Shown: positions 46,352-55,500 of the stretch, piece by piece | Position numbering within the stretch: position 1 is the first letter of the stretch | Layout: each line of letters begins with the position of its first letter | Assembly (NCBI RefSeq): GCF_000265385.1 | Contig: NC_018013.1 | Span: forward strand, 2,073,001-2,137,000 | Direction of reading: 5' to 3' | DNA length: 64,000 bases | DNA from: Aequorivita sublithincola DSM 14238 | Lineage (GTDB): Bacteria; Bacteroidota; Bacteroidia; Flavobacteriales; Flavobacteriaceae | The notes under the pieces: generated by a model | Seen by the model: only the letters and a program-made list of their open reading frames with translations | What the model was told of the DNA's origin: nothing | Database searches by the model: none | Program-made: the position numbers and the translations under genes

Positions 46352-46380
46352 TTGTGGTTATTTTAAAAAATTTAAATTTG
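46352..46380 (+). promoter_or_regulatory. Promoter of the K+/H+ antiporter gene
   Basis: TTG (46352-46354; another at 46348-46350), 18- or 22-nt spacer, TAAATTTG (46373-46380). The TTG start codon at 46416 is about 35 nt further on. Confidence 0.6.
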
Positions 46381-46415
46381 TATTTTTCGGAAATGCAATT
46401 ATAAACTGAAAGTTA

Positions 46416-47894
46416 TTGGATCTAACCATTGAAAACATTCTGCTTATTGGCTCGCTCTTACTTTTTATAAGTATTATAGCGGGTAAAACTTCATATAAAT
46501 TTGGCGTTCCCACCTTAGTGCTTTTCTTGGGGATTGGAATGCTTGCTGGTGAAGATGGTATTGGCGGAATTAGCTTCGACGATCCTCAAATTGCGCAATT
46601 AATAGGTATAATATCATTAAATTTTATTCTTTTTTCTGGTGGGCTCGATACAGATTGGAAAGCGGTAAAACCTATAATGAAAGAAGGTCTCGCACTTTCT
46701 ACCCTTGGCGTTTTATTAACGGCTGTGGGTTTGGGAACTTTTGTTTATTACGTTACCGACTTTACCATTTATGAAAGTTTGCTCCTTGGCAGTATAGTAT
46801 CATCTACAGATGCTGCTGCAGTATTTTCCATATTACGTTCAAAAAACCTTGCGCTCCGTGCCAATTTACGTCCCACGTTAGAGATGGAAAGCGGTAGTAA
46901 TGACCCAATGGCTTATGTGCTAACCATTGCTTTTTTAGGGTTAGTAATTAATCAAGACAAAGGCTTAGCATCCATGATTCCGTTATTTTTTCAGCAAATG
47001 ATTCTCGGTACCATTGCCGGTTTTGGTTTTGGGAAATTAAGCAAGATTATCATCAACAGAATTAAATTAGATTTTGAAGGTTTATACCCAGTGCTTGTAA
47101 TAGCTTTAATGTTTATTACCTTTTCCGTGACCGATTTTGTGGGAGGGAATGGTTTTCTTGCTATCTACATTTGTGCGCTCTATCTAGGAAATCAATACTT
47201 GATACACAAAAAAACCATACTTAAAATGTATGATGGTTTGGCTTGGTTGATGCAGATTGTACTTTTCTTAACCTTGGGGCTTTTGGTTTTTCCTTCGCAG
47301 ATTGTTCCTGTGATTGGCATCGGACTAATTATATCCTTGTTTTTAATATTGGTGGCACGTCCTGCGGCTGTTTTTATTAGTCTTATTCCCTTTAAAATGA
47401 AATTGCGCAGACGATTTTATATTTCGTGGGTTGGTTTACGAGGAGCAGTGCCTATTGTATTTGCAACATATCCATTGTTAGCAGGTATTGATAAGGCGAA
47501 TATGATTTTTAATATCGTGTTTTTCATTTCCCTAACCTCTATTTTGATTCAAGGAACTACCCTTTCAGTAGTTGCTAAATGGTTAAAAGTGAGCATTCCC
47601 AGCGAAGAAAAAATATTGACTCCTTCAGAAAAATTTCTTGAGGAACATCCCAAAACTGAAATGCGGGAGATAGGTATTGCAAACGGAAATAAAGTTGTAG
47701 GTAAAAAAATTGTGGATATTGAATTTCCTAAAACTGCGATTATAGCAATGATTAAAAGAGATGAAAAATACATAACACCAAATGGCAGTACTGCAATTAA
47801 GGAGGATGATGTGTTAATCGTGCTTTCAGAATCTAAAAAAGGAATCAAGAAAGTGTATAAGGCTTTAAAAATCAGAGAGTTTTCGTCTGCATAA
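46416..47894 (+). CDS. CPA1-type K+/H+ (or Na+/H+) antiporter, NhaP2/CvrA-like
   Basis: A 492-residue inner-membrane exchanger. About 12 helices span residues 5-390, with the SSTDAAAVFSILR and ESGSNDPMA motifs that form the ion-binding site in this family. A cytoplasmic TrkA-C-like domain (about 405-485, GNKVVGKKIVDIEFPKTAI) probably senses ligand or cation. The start is TTG at 46416; an in-frame stop four codons upstream excludes an earlier one. It likely helps with potassium and pH balance. Confidence 0.9.
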   Translation: MDLTIENILLIGSLLLFISIIAGKTSYKFGVPTLVLFLGIGMLAGEDGIGGISFDDPQIAQLIGIISLNFILFSGGLDTDWKAVKPIMKEGLALSTLGVLLTAVGLGTFVYYVTDFTIYESLLLGSIVSSTDAAAVFSILRSKNLALRANLRPTLEMESGSNDPMAYVLTIAFLGLVINQDKGLASMIPLFFQQMILGTIAGFGFGKLSKIIINRIKLDFEGLYPVLVIALMFITFSVTDFVGGNGFLAIYICALYLGNQYLIHKKTILKMYDGLAWLMQIVLFLTLGLLVFPSQIVPVIGIGLIISLFLILVARPAAVFISLIPFKMKLRRRFYISWVGLRGAVPIVFATYPLLAGIDKANMIFNIVFFISLTSILIQGTTLSVVAKWLKVSIPSEEKILTPSEKFLEEHPKTEMREIGIANGNKVVGKKIVDIEFPKTAIIAMIKRDEKYITPNGSTAIKEDDVLIVLSESKKGIKKVYKALKIREFSSA

Positions 47895-47940
47895 ATTTAA
47901 AGTTAAATTATATTCGTGGTAATCATATAATTAGATAGTT

Positions 47941-49182
47941 ATGAAAAATCAAAAATTACTATTGCTTCTGCTATTGTTTTACTCGGCAACTTTTTTTGCC
48001 CAAGATATTTCCATCGGAAAACGTGATAAAGTATATTCTGAAATCTTGCAGCAAGACAGGGAATTTTCTGTGTATCTGCCACCGTCCTATAATACTTCGG
48101 TAAGCCAAAAGTATCCCATGCTCTATATTTTGGATGGCGATTACAACTTTCAATATGTTGCTGGCTTTTTAGAGTTACAGGGTGCAATTAGTGAAATTAT
48201 TCCCGAAATGATTCTAGTCGCAATTTCAGGAAAAGGAACAAATGAATACCGTAAAAACTGTAAACCCAATATAGATGGCGTGGAAGATAGCGGCAATGCT
48301 AAAGAAGTAGTAAATTTCATTGAAAAGGAATTGATTCCCTATGTAAACAAAAACTACAAAGCCTCTGATTACAAAATCTTGGGCGGCCATTCTGTGGGTG
48401 GAATATTTGTTGTAAATACAGCAATTAATCATCCTGACCTCTTCAATAATTATATAGCAATCAGTCCGGCGCTTTGGTGGGGAAAAAATGCAATGGAAGA
48501 TGTGCTTAAAAACACTTGGGGTAAAACCGAAAGCACCACAGCAAGCTTGTATATTTCGCTGGCCAATGAAAAGGGAATGGGCGTTTCAGAATTTGTGAAG
48601 AAAATTCCCAAGAGCATTATGGAGAAAAATGTAAAGTATCAAGAATTTCCCAATGAAACCCATAACTCCGTGGGACTCGTTACTTATAAATGGGCATTGA
48701 CTGATATTTTTAAAAATTGGTTTGTAGAAAAACTATATTTTTCTTCTGCCCCAGAATTAAAAAACCATTATGCCGAAGTGCAAAAGCAGTACGGGAATAT
48801 TTTTAATATTACTCCTTCCGTAGTGGGTTACACAAATTATATTCTGAAAAAAAACGATAAAGAGCGAAAGAAGGTTGCTGAAGCTTTTAAGGTTTTGAGT
48901 ACAGATGCGTATGTTTTGTTCAATAACGCCCAAGCTGGAGACCTTATGGAAGCTGAAAAGTATGAAGAAGCCGAACTGCTTTTAAAAGAAGCACTAACTA
49001 CAAACCCGAATAGCTTTGATAGTTATAACGTATTAGCGAAAGTTAAAATGGCAAACGGCAACGCAACCGAAGCAAGCAAAACTATTGAAAAAGCAATATA
49101 TCTTTCAAACCAACAAAATGCTAGACAATGGCAAAAAAACGAATTGCTGGAAACGAAGGATAACATCGATAAAAAGCTGTAG
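47941..49182 (+). CDS. Secreted esterase-D-type hydrolase with C-terminal TPR
   Basis: A signal peptide (about 1-20, ending TFFAQ) precedes a putative-esterase (PF00756-type) domain with Ser151 in GGHSVGG and an NETHNSVG-type His segment. Residues about 320-413 form tetratricopeptide-like helices (AEKYEEAELLLKEALTTNPNSFDSYNVLAK). At 413 residues it is longer than IroE/Fes-like esterases by the TPR part. The substrate may be a ferric-siderophore or another ester; nothing local decides. It begins 46 bp after the antiporter gene. Confidence 0.85.
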   Translation: MKNQKLLLLLLLFYSATFFAQDISIGKRDKVYSEILQQDREFSVYLPPSYNTSVSQKYPMLYILDGDYNFQYVAGFLELQGAISEIIPEMILVAISGKGTNEYRKNCKPNIDGVEDSGNAKEVVNFIEKELIPYVNKNYKASDYKILGGHSVGGIFVVNTAINHPDLFNNYIAISPALWWGKNAMEDVLKNTWGKTESTTASLYISLANEKGMGVSEFVKKIPKSIMEKNVKYQEFPNETHNSVGLVTYKWALTDIFKNWFVEKLYFSSAPELKNHYAEVQKQYGNIFNITPSVVGYTNYILKKNDKERKKVAEAFKVLSTDAYVLFNNAQAGDLMEAEKYEEAELLLKEALTTNPNSFDSYNVLAKVKMANGNATEASKTIEKAIYLSNQQNARQWQKNELLETKDNIDKKL

Positions 49183-49202
49183 TTTTATAGGAATATAAAA
49201 TC

Positions 49203-49730
49203 ATGAGAAGTCACTTAAAAATATACAAACTCACAGCATTTCTATTCCTCTTTGGAATGCTTTTGGGATGTGAAGAACCCAAAGAAATAAGTTCATATAG
49301 CCCAAATCACTGGGAGAACCATTATGCTGATATCCCACAAATGGATTCGCTGCAATCAGGAATTACCTATTTAAGTATTTACTCGCATATTTACAGTCTC
49401 ACTTTGGCAACCTCACACAATCTTACCGCCATGGTTAGTCTTCGGAATGTGAGTAAAACAGATACAATCTATATTTCAACAGCAGATTATTATAGTACTG
49501 AGGGAGAGTTGATTCGGCATTATTTCAAAAAACCAATCTACCTAAAACCTTTGGAAACTGTAGAAATTGTAATAGACGAAACCGATGAACACGGTGGCAG
49601 CGGTGCCAATTTTATTTTTGAATGGACCACAAAACCCACAATCCCAGAACCACTTTTTGAAGCAATTATGACTTCGCTTCGAGGCTCGCAGGGATTGAGT
49701 TTTACTACGATTGGGAGAAGGATTGAATAA
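49203..49730 (+). CDS. DUF3124 lipoprotein
   Basis: Lipobox LLGC near residue 23 indicates a lipid-anchored 175-residue protein. The DUF3124 domain is recognised by YLSIYSHIYSLTL, NLTAMVSLRNVSKTDTIYISTADYY and the LETVEIVIDETDEHGGSGANF motif. It follows the esterase gene by 20 bp, so they are probably cotranscribed. Function unknown. Confidence 0.8.
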   Translation: MRSHLKIYKLTAFLFLFGMLLGCEEPKEISSYSPNHWENHYADIPQMDSLQSGITYLSIYSHIYSLTLATSHNLTAMVSLRNVSKTDTIYISTADYYSTEGELIRHYFKKPIYLKPLETVEIVIDETDEHGGSGANFIFEWTTKPTIPEPLFEAIMTSLRGSQGLSFTTIGRRIE

Positions 49731-49782
49731 TATTTAAAATTCAATATTCTGCACATTGAAATAGATTTATTTTCAAATCCGA

Positions 49783-49851
49783 TTAACTCTGTGTCCTCTG
49801 TGTCTCTGTGTTAAAAATCACCACAAAGGCACAGAGGGCACAAAGTTTTAA
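49783..49851. repeat. CTCTGTG/CACAAAG imperfect hairpin repeat
   Basis: CTCTGTGTCCTCTGTGTCTC (left arm within 49783-49810) and CACAAAGGCACAGAGGGCAC (right arm within 49822-49851) form an imperfect hairpin. This class of CTCTGTG/CAGAG repeat is widely scattered in bacterial intergenic DNA. It sits between tracts of degenerate TTGAATATT words. Confidence 0.55.
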
Positions 49852-49945
49852 TAAGTATTTAATACCTAAAACCCAGCTTTGAATATTGAATTTTAAACCT
49901 TGAATCTATTTTCTTTTCATTAATTTTGAAGAAAAAGCTTAATAG

Positions 49946-50707
49946 ATGAAAATAGTAGTTTCCCCAGCAAAAACACTCGATTTTGAATCCAAACTTCCTA
50001 CAACACGAGGCACCCAACCCAAATTTTTAGAGGAAGCCGAAATGATAAACAACAAACTGGAACGCAAAAGCAAAAAAGCCATCGGCGAGTTGATGCACAT
50101 AAGCGATAAATTGGCAGAGCTCAATTACCAGCGTTACAAAGAATTCAATACACCATTTACCACAGAAAATGCCCGCCCAGCGGTTTACGCCTTTGCTGGC
50201 GATGTTTACACTGGCTTGGATGCTTACACAATTCCTTCAGGAAAAATTGATTTGTTGCAAGACTCATTGCGCATACTTTCGGGAATGTATGGAATACTTC
50301 GTCCGTTAGATTTAATGCAGCCTTATCGTCTTGAAATGGGAACTAAAATCGCTATAAATCGAAAAAAGGATTTGTATGCTTTTTGGAAAAAAACACTCAC
50401 CGAAACTTTAAATGATGAATTGAAAAATAATGAGTTATTCTTAAATCTCGCAAGTGTAGAGTACTTCAACGCCATTGATGAAAAGAAGTTGAAAGTACCT
50501 GTAATTTCCCCAGTTTTTAAAGATTTCAAAAATGGAAAACTGAAAATAATTTCCTTTTACGCCAAAAAAGCACGCGGTAGTATGACGCGGTTTGCCATTG
50601 ATAATAATGTAAAAACTTTGGATGACTTGAAGGCGTTTAATTATGATGGCTATGGTTTTAGTGAAGAATATACGGAGAAGGAGCATGAGCCTGTTTTTAT
50701 AAGATAA
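49946..50707 (+). CDS. yaaA: Peroxide-stress protein YaaA (DUF328)
   Basis: A 253-residue cytoplasmic protein of the YaaA family, which limits intracellular iron and so Fenton damage during peroxide stress in E. coli. The opening [19 protein letters not shown] and the segment [25 protein letters not shown] are diagnostic; the C-terminal [19 protein letters not shown] motif is also present. Its length is normal. Confidence 0.93.
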   Translation: MKIVVSPAKTLDFESKLPTTRGTQPKFLEEAEMINNKLERKSKKAIGELMHISDKLAELNYQRYKEFNTPFTTENARPAVYAFAGDVYTGLDAYTIPSGKIDLLQDSLRILSGMYGILRPLDLMQPYRLEMGTKIAINRKKDLYAFWKKTLTETLNDELKNNELFLNLASVEYFNAIDEKKLKVPVISPVFKDFKNGKLKIISFYAKKARGSMTRFAIDNNVKTLDDLKAFNYDGYGFSEEYTEKEHEPVFIR

Positions 50708-50713
50708 TTAAAA

Positions 50714-51142
50714 ATGAAATTTAAAAGCAGAAAGGATTTTCTTTTCATTGTAATCATTTTTGGACTTAATACATTTTTGATTGGTATTACGGTTTATGGG
50801 CACATAACTGGTGAAATTGAACCAAAAGAATATTGGACATCTGCTGTTATTTTTGCGCTTGTTGGGTTTGTGTTTTGGATATTTTTTACAACCAATTATG
50901 AACTGAATCAAACTCATTTCATATATAGAAGTGGTCCTTTTAGAGGAAAAATAAAAATTGAAAGCATTCGGAAAATTGAAGCTGGAAAAACAATGTGGGT
51001 TGGTTTTAAGCCTGCTACTGCAAGGAAAGGATTGATTGTACATTATGATAAATTCAATGAAATATACATCAGCCCAAAAACCAATGAAGCTTTTATTCAA
51101 AAAATTTTAGAACTGAATAATACAATTGAAATCGAAACTTAA
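50714..51142 (+). CDS. Membrane-anchored PH-like domain protein (bPH_6 type)
   Basis: Two N-terminal hydrophobic segments (about 8-30 and 42-60) are followed by a bacterial PH-like domain (about 60-140, TNYELNQTHFIYRSGPFRGKIKIESIRKIE). It has 142 residues and begins 6 bp after yaaA, so it is in the same operon. Its last codons run into a degenerate GAAATCGAAA repeat that continues past the stop. Function unknown. Confidence 0.75.
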   Translation: MKFKSRKDFLFIVIIFGLNTFLIGITVYGHITGEIEPKEYWTSAVIFALVGFVFWIFFTTNYELNQTHFIYRSGPFRGKIKIESIRKIEAGKTMWVGFKPATARKGLIVHYDKFNEIYISPKTNEAFIQKILELNNTIEIET

Positions 51143-51263
51143 ATCGAAAAAGAAATCGAAATCGATCCCGATAACTAAAGGGACGAAACCGAAACTGACC
51201 TCGAGGCTTCGCGAAAAATCAAAAATCGTTAATCAGCAATCGTTAATCAAAAACCGTAAATCA
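51138..51263. repeat. Degenerate repeats of AATCGAAA and AATCGTTAATC words
   Basis: Overlapping imperfect copies of GAAATCGAAA (about 51127-51165) begin inside the end of the PH-like gene. AATCGTTAATC and a variant occur three times at about 51224-51263. Confidence 0.5.
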
Positions 51264-51265
51264 TT

Positions 51266-51925
51266 TTGTTCCACCACATTCACCCATATCCACCGTATAT
51301 TCCCGAAACCGCTACTAAGTTAATTGTAGGTACGCTTCCGCCGCCGCGTTTCACAACTGGCGAATTGAAGGAGGGCGATGTAGATTTCTGCTACGGCAGT
51401 CGTGACGGACAATTATGGACCATTCTAGATAAGATTTTCGGTTTAAACTTAAAGTTTGAAACCACAGCCGAAGCAATAGAACAACGCGAATATTTTCTTA
51501 AAAAAAGAGGAATTGGTATTTGTGATATAGTAGCTTCTGCGAGACGCGAAAAAGTGGATGCTTCAGATATTGGAATGCAAGAAGCAGAATTACGTGACTT
51601 GGTTGTTATTCTTCAGCAAAACCCAAAAATAGACACGCTTCTTTTCACAGGAGGAAACAGTAAAAATGGTCCAGAATATTTCTTCCGAAGAAAATTAAAA
51701 GAATACAATATTTCATTAGAATTGGTTTCCAACAAAGTGCCTAGAATTCACAAATTCCAACTTCCTGAAAATGGTAGAATTGTAAAAACAGTTTCCTTAA
51801 TTGCACCTTCAGGAGCTGCGAATAGGGCAGTGGGAAGTCTTGCTTCCTATAAAAAAATGAAAGCTGAATTTCCTGAAAAAACTACCATCGATTTTCGGGT
51901 AGAGCAGTACCGACCTTTCTTTTAA
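51266..51925 (+). CDS. Uracil-DNA-glycosylase-superfamily protein
   Basis: A 219-residue protein whose opening FHHIHPYPPYIPETATKLIVGTLPPPRF and segment CYGSRDGQLWTILDKIF match a UDG-fold family widespread in Bacteroidota. A TLLFTGGNSKNGPEYFFRRK segment and SLIAPSGAANRAVGSL near the end follow. The start is TTG at 51266, since an in-frame TAA lies three codons upstream and the conserved family start is here. Base-excision activity has not been established for this branch, so glycosylase function is tentative. Confidence 0.78.
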   Translation: MFHHIHPYPPYIPETATKLIVGTLPPPRFTTGELKEGDVDFCYGSRDGQLWTILDKIFGLNLKFETTAEAIEQREYFLKKRGIGICDIVASARREKVDASDIGMQEAELRDLVVILQQNPKIDTLLFTGGNSKNGPEYFFRRKLKEYNISLELVSNKVPRIHKFQLPENGRIVKTVSLIAPSGAANRAVGSLASYKKMKAEFPEKTTIDFRVEQYRPFF

Positions 51926-52051
51926 ATACTATTAAAACTCTCCGCTAAAGGGGTTGGGTCAAGCCAAATACTTAAATGTAAAGACCTAACAGATTTAAGA
52001 GACCTGTTAGGTTTGCCAAATTTAAAACGTAAAATTAAAAATCGGTGGCAC

Positions 52052-52318
52052 TTACGATAAACCACTAGCCTTCGGTATTTTCGAGCCCAATTTTGGTTTC
52101 GTTTTTAGTAAACTTTCCATTATTATTTGTGAAAAAGGTGGGAGCCATCCCCTCATCGGTTCTAAAAGATCTAGGTCTTTATCCTTGTTATTATCTGAAA
52201 AAACAGCTTCGGAAAACATTCCGATTTCTTTACGCGAAGGATTTTCTTTTGTTCCATTATCTGAATATTCTAATTTATTCCTCTTTTTTGAAGTTTCTGA
52301 ACAAGAAATTAATAGCAT
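52052..52318 (-). CDS. Doubtful small lipoprotein-like ORF or gene remnant
   Basis: An 88-codon frame opening MLLISCSETSKK looks like the end of a lipoprotein signal (LLISC), but only five residues precede the Cys and an in-frame stop lies three codons upstream, so the export signal is incomplete. The rest is hydrophilic. It may be a decayed lipoprotein gene rather than a working one. Confidence 0.25.
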   Translation of the reverse strand: MLLISCSETSKKRNKLEYSDNGTKENPSRKEIGMFSEAVFSDNNKDKDLDLLEPMRGWLPPFSQIIMESLLKTKPKLGSKIPKASGLS

Positions 52319-52464
52319 TGAAAATTAGGCTTTATGAATATTTTTTTCCGAAGGAAATGTGTTAGTTGCTTTTAAATAAGACGATTATGACTTACATATT
52401 TTATATTTTTTTTGTTCAGTTGAAATATTTCTTAATTCTTTAAAATTATAGTTATCAGGATTAA

Positions 52465-52495
52465 TTTGTAATTAGGGATAATTTAACTATTTTTA
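52465..52495 (+). promoter_or_regulatory. Promoter of the HYR/adhesin gene
   Basis: TTTG (52465-52468), 19-nt spacer, TATTTTTA (52488-52495, one mismatch at the last base of TAnnTTTG). The start codon lies about 43 nt downstream. Confidence 0.55.
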
Positions 52496-52538
52496 ACGAC
52501 ATATTAACTAGTAACTATAAATTTAAATTTATGAAATT

Positions 52539-55500
52539 ATGAAGAAAATTACGTTAACACTCTTATTGCTCTTATTTGCAATTGGGAGTTCTTTTAGTCA
52601 ATGTATTGCTACTTCGGCCTTTGGCACTATTGTGTCTAATAATTCTGGAAATGTTCAGAATATTACGACCTGTAACTTTGGTGGCGAGTACGGTACAGTA
52701 AGTGGCCTATTGATTGGTGAAGATTACACTTTTACCTCTACGGCTGCTTCTATTACAATTACCGACACCAGCAATAATGTTATTGCTTTTGGACCGTCTC
52801 CCGTTACTGTTATTGGGGTTACGGTAACAACACTTAGATCTCACATACACAGTAGTCTATTTCCTACTTGTGGTACTGCAGCATCTTGTTTTGTGTCATC
52901 CATTCAACTTATATCACCACCGCCACCGGCACCAGCAAACGATCTTTGCGCTAATGCAATAACCATAACAGGGGACGGTGTAATTTCAGGTACATCAGTT
53001 GGAGCAACAATTGATGCGGCTCCGGCTTGTGGAACCTCAGTTTCTTCACCCGGTGTTTGGTACAAATTTACTGATGTTTCGGGAACAGGAGGTACTGTAG
53101 ATTTAAGTCTTTGCACTGGTACATCTTATGATACTAAGCTTTCTGTTTATACCGGTAGTTGTGGAACCTTTACCTGTGTTACAGGAAATGATGACTCCTG
53201 TGGTGTTCAAAGTGCTGTGAATTTTACCACAGATGGTTCTTCTACATATTATGTATTAGTGCATTCCTTTGGAGGAGCTACTGGTGCATTTGAACTTACC
53301 GTAAGTGGTTTCCCTGTGGTTGGCACAGGTAATCCGCCAATCATTGCTTGTCCTGCAGATATTGTTATAAACAATGCTCCAGGAACCTGCGGTGCAGTGG
53401 CAAACTTTGCTGGTATCGCTATTGATGATGAAGATGGAAATATTTCTGCATCGATAATAGCTACTCCTGCTAGCGGAAGTACTTTCGCAGTAGGCGTTAC
53501 TACAGTAGTACTTTCAGTAACTGATAGCGATAACAACACCGTTACCTGTTCTTTTACAGTTACAGTAAATGACAACGAGCTACCAGTAGCCGTTTGTCAA
53601 GACATAACAGTAGATATAGACCCAGTAACAGGAATGGCAACAATAGCAGCTGCTGATGTGGACAATGGTTCTACAGACAACTGTGGCATTGCTTCTATGA
53701 GCTTGGATATTTCATCTTTTGATTGCACAATGACTGGTGCAAACACCGTAGTTCTTACTATTACAGATAACTCTGGAAATATTGCAACCTGTACTTCTAC
53801 CGTTACCGTACAAGACGTTACCGCTCCTGTTATCACTTGTATTGGTGGAGTAGCAACTGTTTCCGTATCTGAAGATTTTGAAGGTGCTACTATTCCATCT
53901 GGTTGGACTACTGATATACAAGCAGGAACTTACGACTGGACATTTGGTTCAGGCGATATGCCATTAGGTGCAGATTTCCCAACCAATGCAGCCATCTTTG
54001 ATGATGATGCAGCCGGAAGCGGACAAGTAAACTTAGTTAGTTTACTATCTCCTGTATATGATATTTCTGCCGCAACTTCTGCCACTGTATCTTTTGATTA
54101 TATTTTGAAAGACTTTATAGGCTTTGGAGTACTGACAGTAGATGTTTATGATGGAGCAACTTGGCAACAGATACTTATTGTTGACGATATTGACGTTGGT
54201 CCAGTTAATACAGGTGATCTTGATATGATGGCATATGCCAATGCTAATTTCCAAGTACGTTTTACCTATGACGATGAGGGTTCTTGGGCTTATGGCGCAG
54301 GAATAGATAACTTCTTGTTGAACTACGAATCTGCAGCCGGTGGTGGTCTTGATGTATTTCTTGATGCAAACGGAATGGCAAGTGTAGATCCAAACGATCT
54401 TTTATTGAGCGTTGATGAAGCGTGTGGATATACTGTTACTGCTGGCGGAGCCGGTGGTGGATATTCAGACTCACTTACAACCTTATTTGCTTCAGGCAAT
54501 GGAGGATCTGCTAACTGGACTGTAATGTATGACGTTTCCGTAGGTCCAAACGATATTGAGATCACCGATCTTGATGTAAATACAGATGCTACAACAGCCT
54601 TTACTTTAGATTTATATACTTTAGTAGGTACTTATGTAGGTAATGAAACCAACGCTGGTGCTTGGGGAGCAGCTGTAACTTCTGGATCAGGTACCGGAGC
54701 TGGAATTGACAATCCGAGTAATGCAGTTCTTGCAACACCCGTTACACTTTCTGCGAATACTACTTATGGTATTGCCGTAATTATGAATGTACCAGTAAAA
54801 TACACCAATGGTACAGGTTGTCCTGGAAACCAATGTTATGACAATGCAGATCTTTCTATTAATCTAGGAACTTCTGTTGCAGGAGTCTTTACTGGTTCCG
54901 TATTCCCTAACCGAGTTTGGAATGGAACAATCAACTATACAGTTGGCTCATCAGGTGGCGGTCTCGACTTCACTTGTGCAGACCTTGGTCCAAACCAAGT
55001 AGAAGTAACAGTTACGGATGCAAGTGGAAACGAGTCTACCTGTATAGCAACAGTTAATGTTATTGACAACATTGCTCCTGTAATTACTTGTGGAACAAAT
55101 CCAACAGTTTCAGAAACAGAGGATTTTGAAGGAACTACCGTTCCTGCAGGATGGTCTACTGAGATTCTAGCTGGAGTTGCAGATTGGACCTTTGGTTCTG
55201 GCGCAATGCCTACTGGTGATGATTTCACATCCAACGCAGCAATCTTTAATGATGACGCAGCTGGTAGTGGACAAACCAATAAAGTTTCCTTATCTTCTCC
55301 AGTATACGACCTTACAGACGCAACCAATGTATTGGTTGGCTATGATGTTGCTTTCCAGGAATCTGGAGACCAAACATTCACTGTTGAGGTTTATGATGGA
55401 ACAGCTTGGCAACAAATAGCACTTTACGATGCAGATTTGGTTCCAAACATCCAAACGGAGTCAATTGATGCTTCTGCTTTTGCAAATGCAGCGTTCCAAG

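Larger units (their letters stand above)
51926..52538. other. Intergenic region with a palindromic repeat and a weak ORF
   Basis: ACCTAACAG (51984-51992) pairs with CTGTTAGGT (52004-52012), a palindrome of a kind seen between many flavobacterial genes. A minus-strand 88-codon ORF (52052-52318) is listed separately. The promoter of the next gene lies at 52465-52495. Confidence 0.5.

Noticed and set aside
53249..53836. Long antisense frames within the HYR protein gene
   Set aside because: Repetitive Thr/Val-rich sequence keeps the antisense frame open; products are low-complexity.
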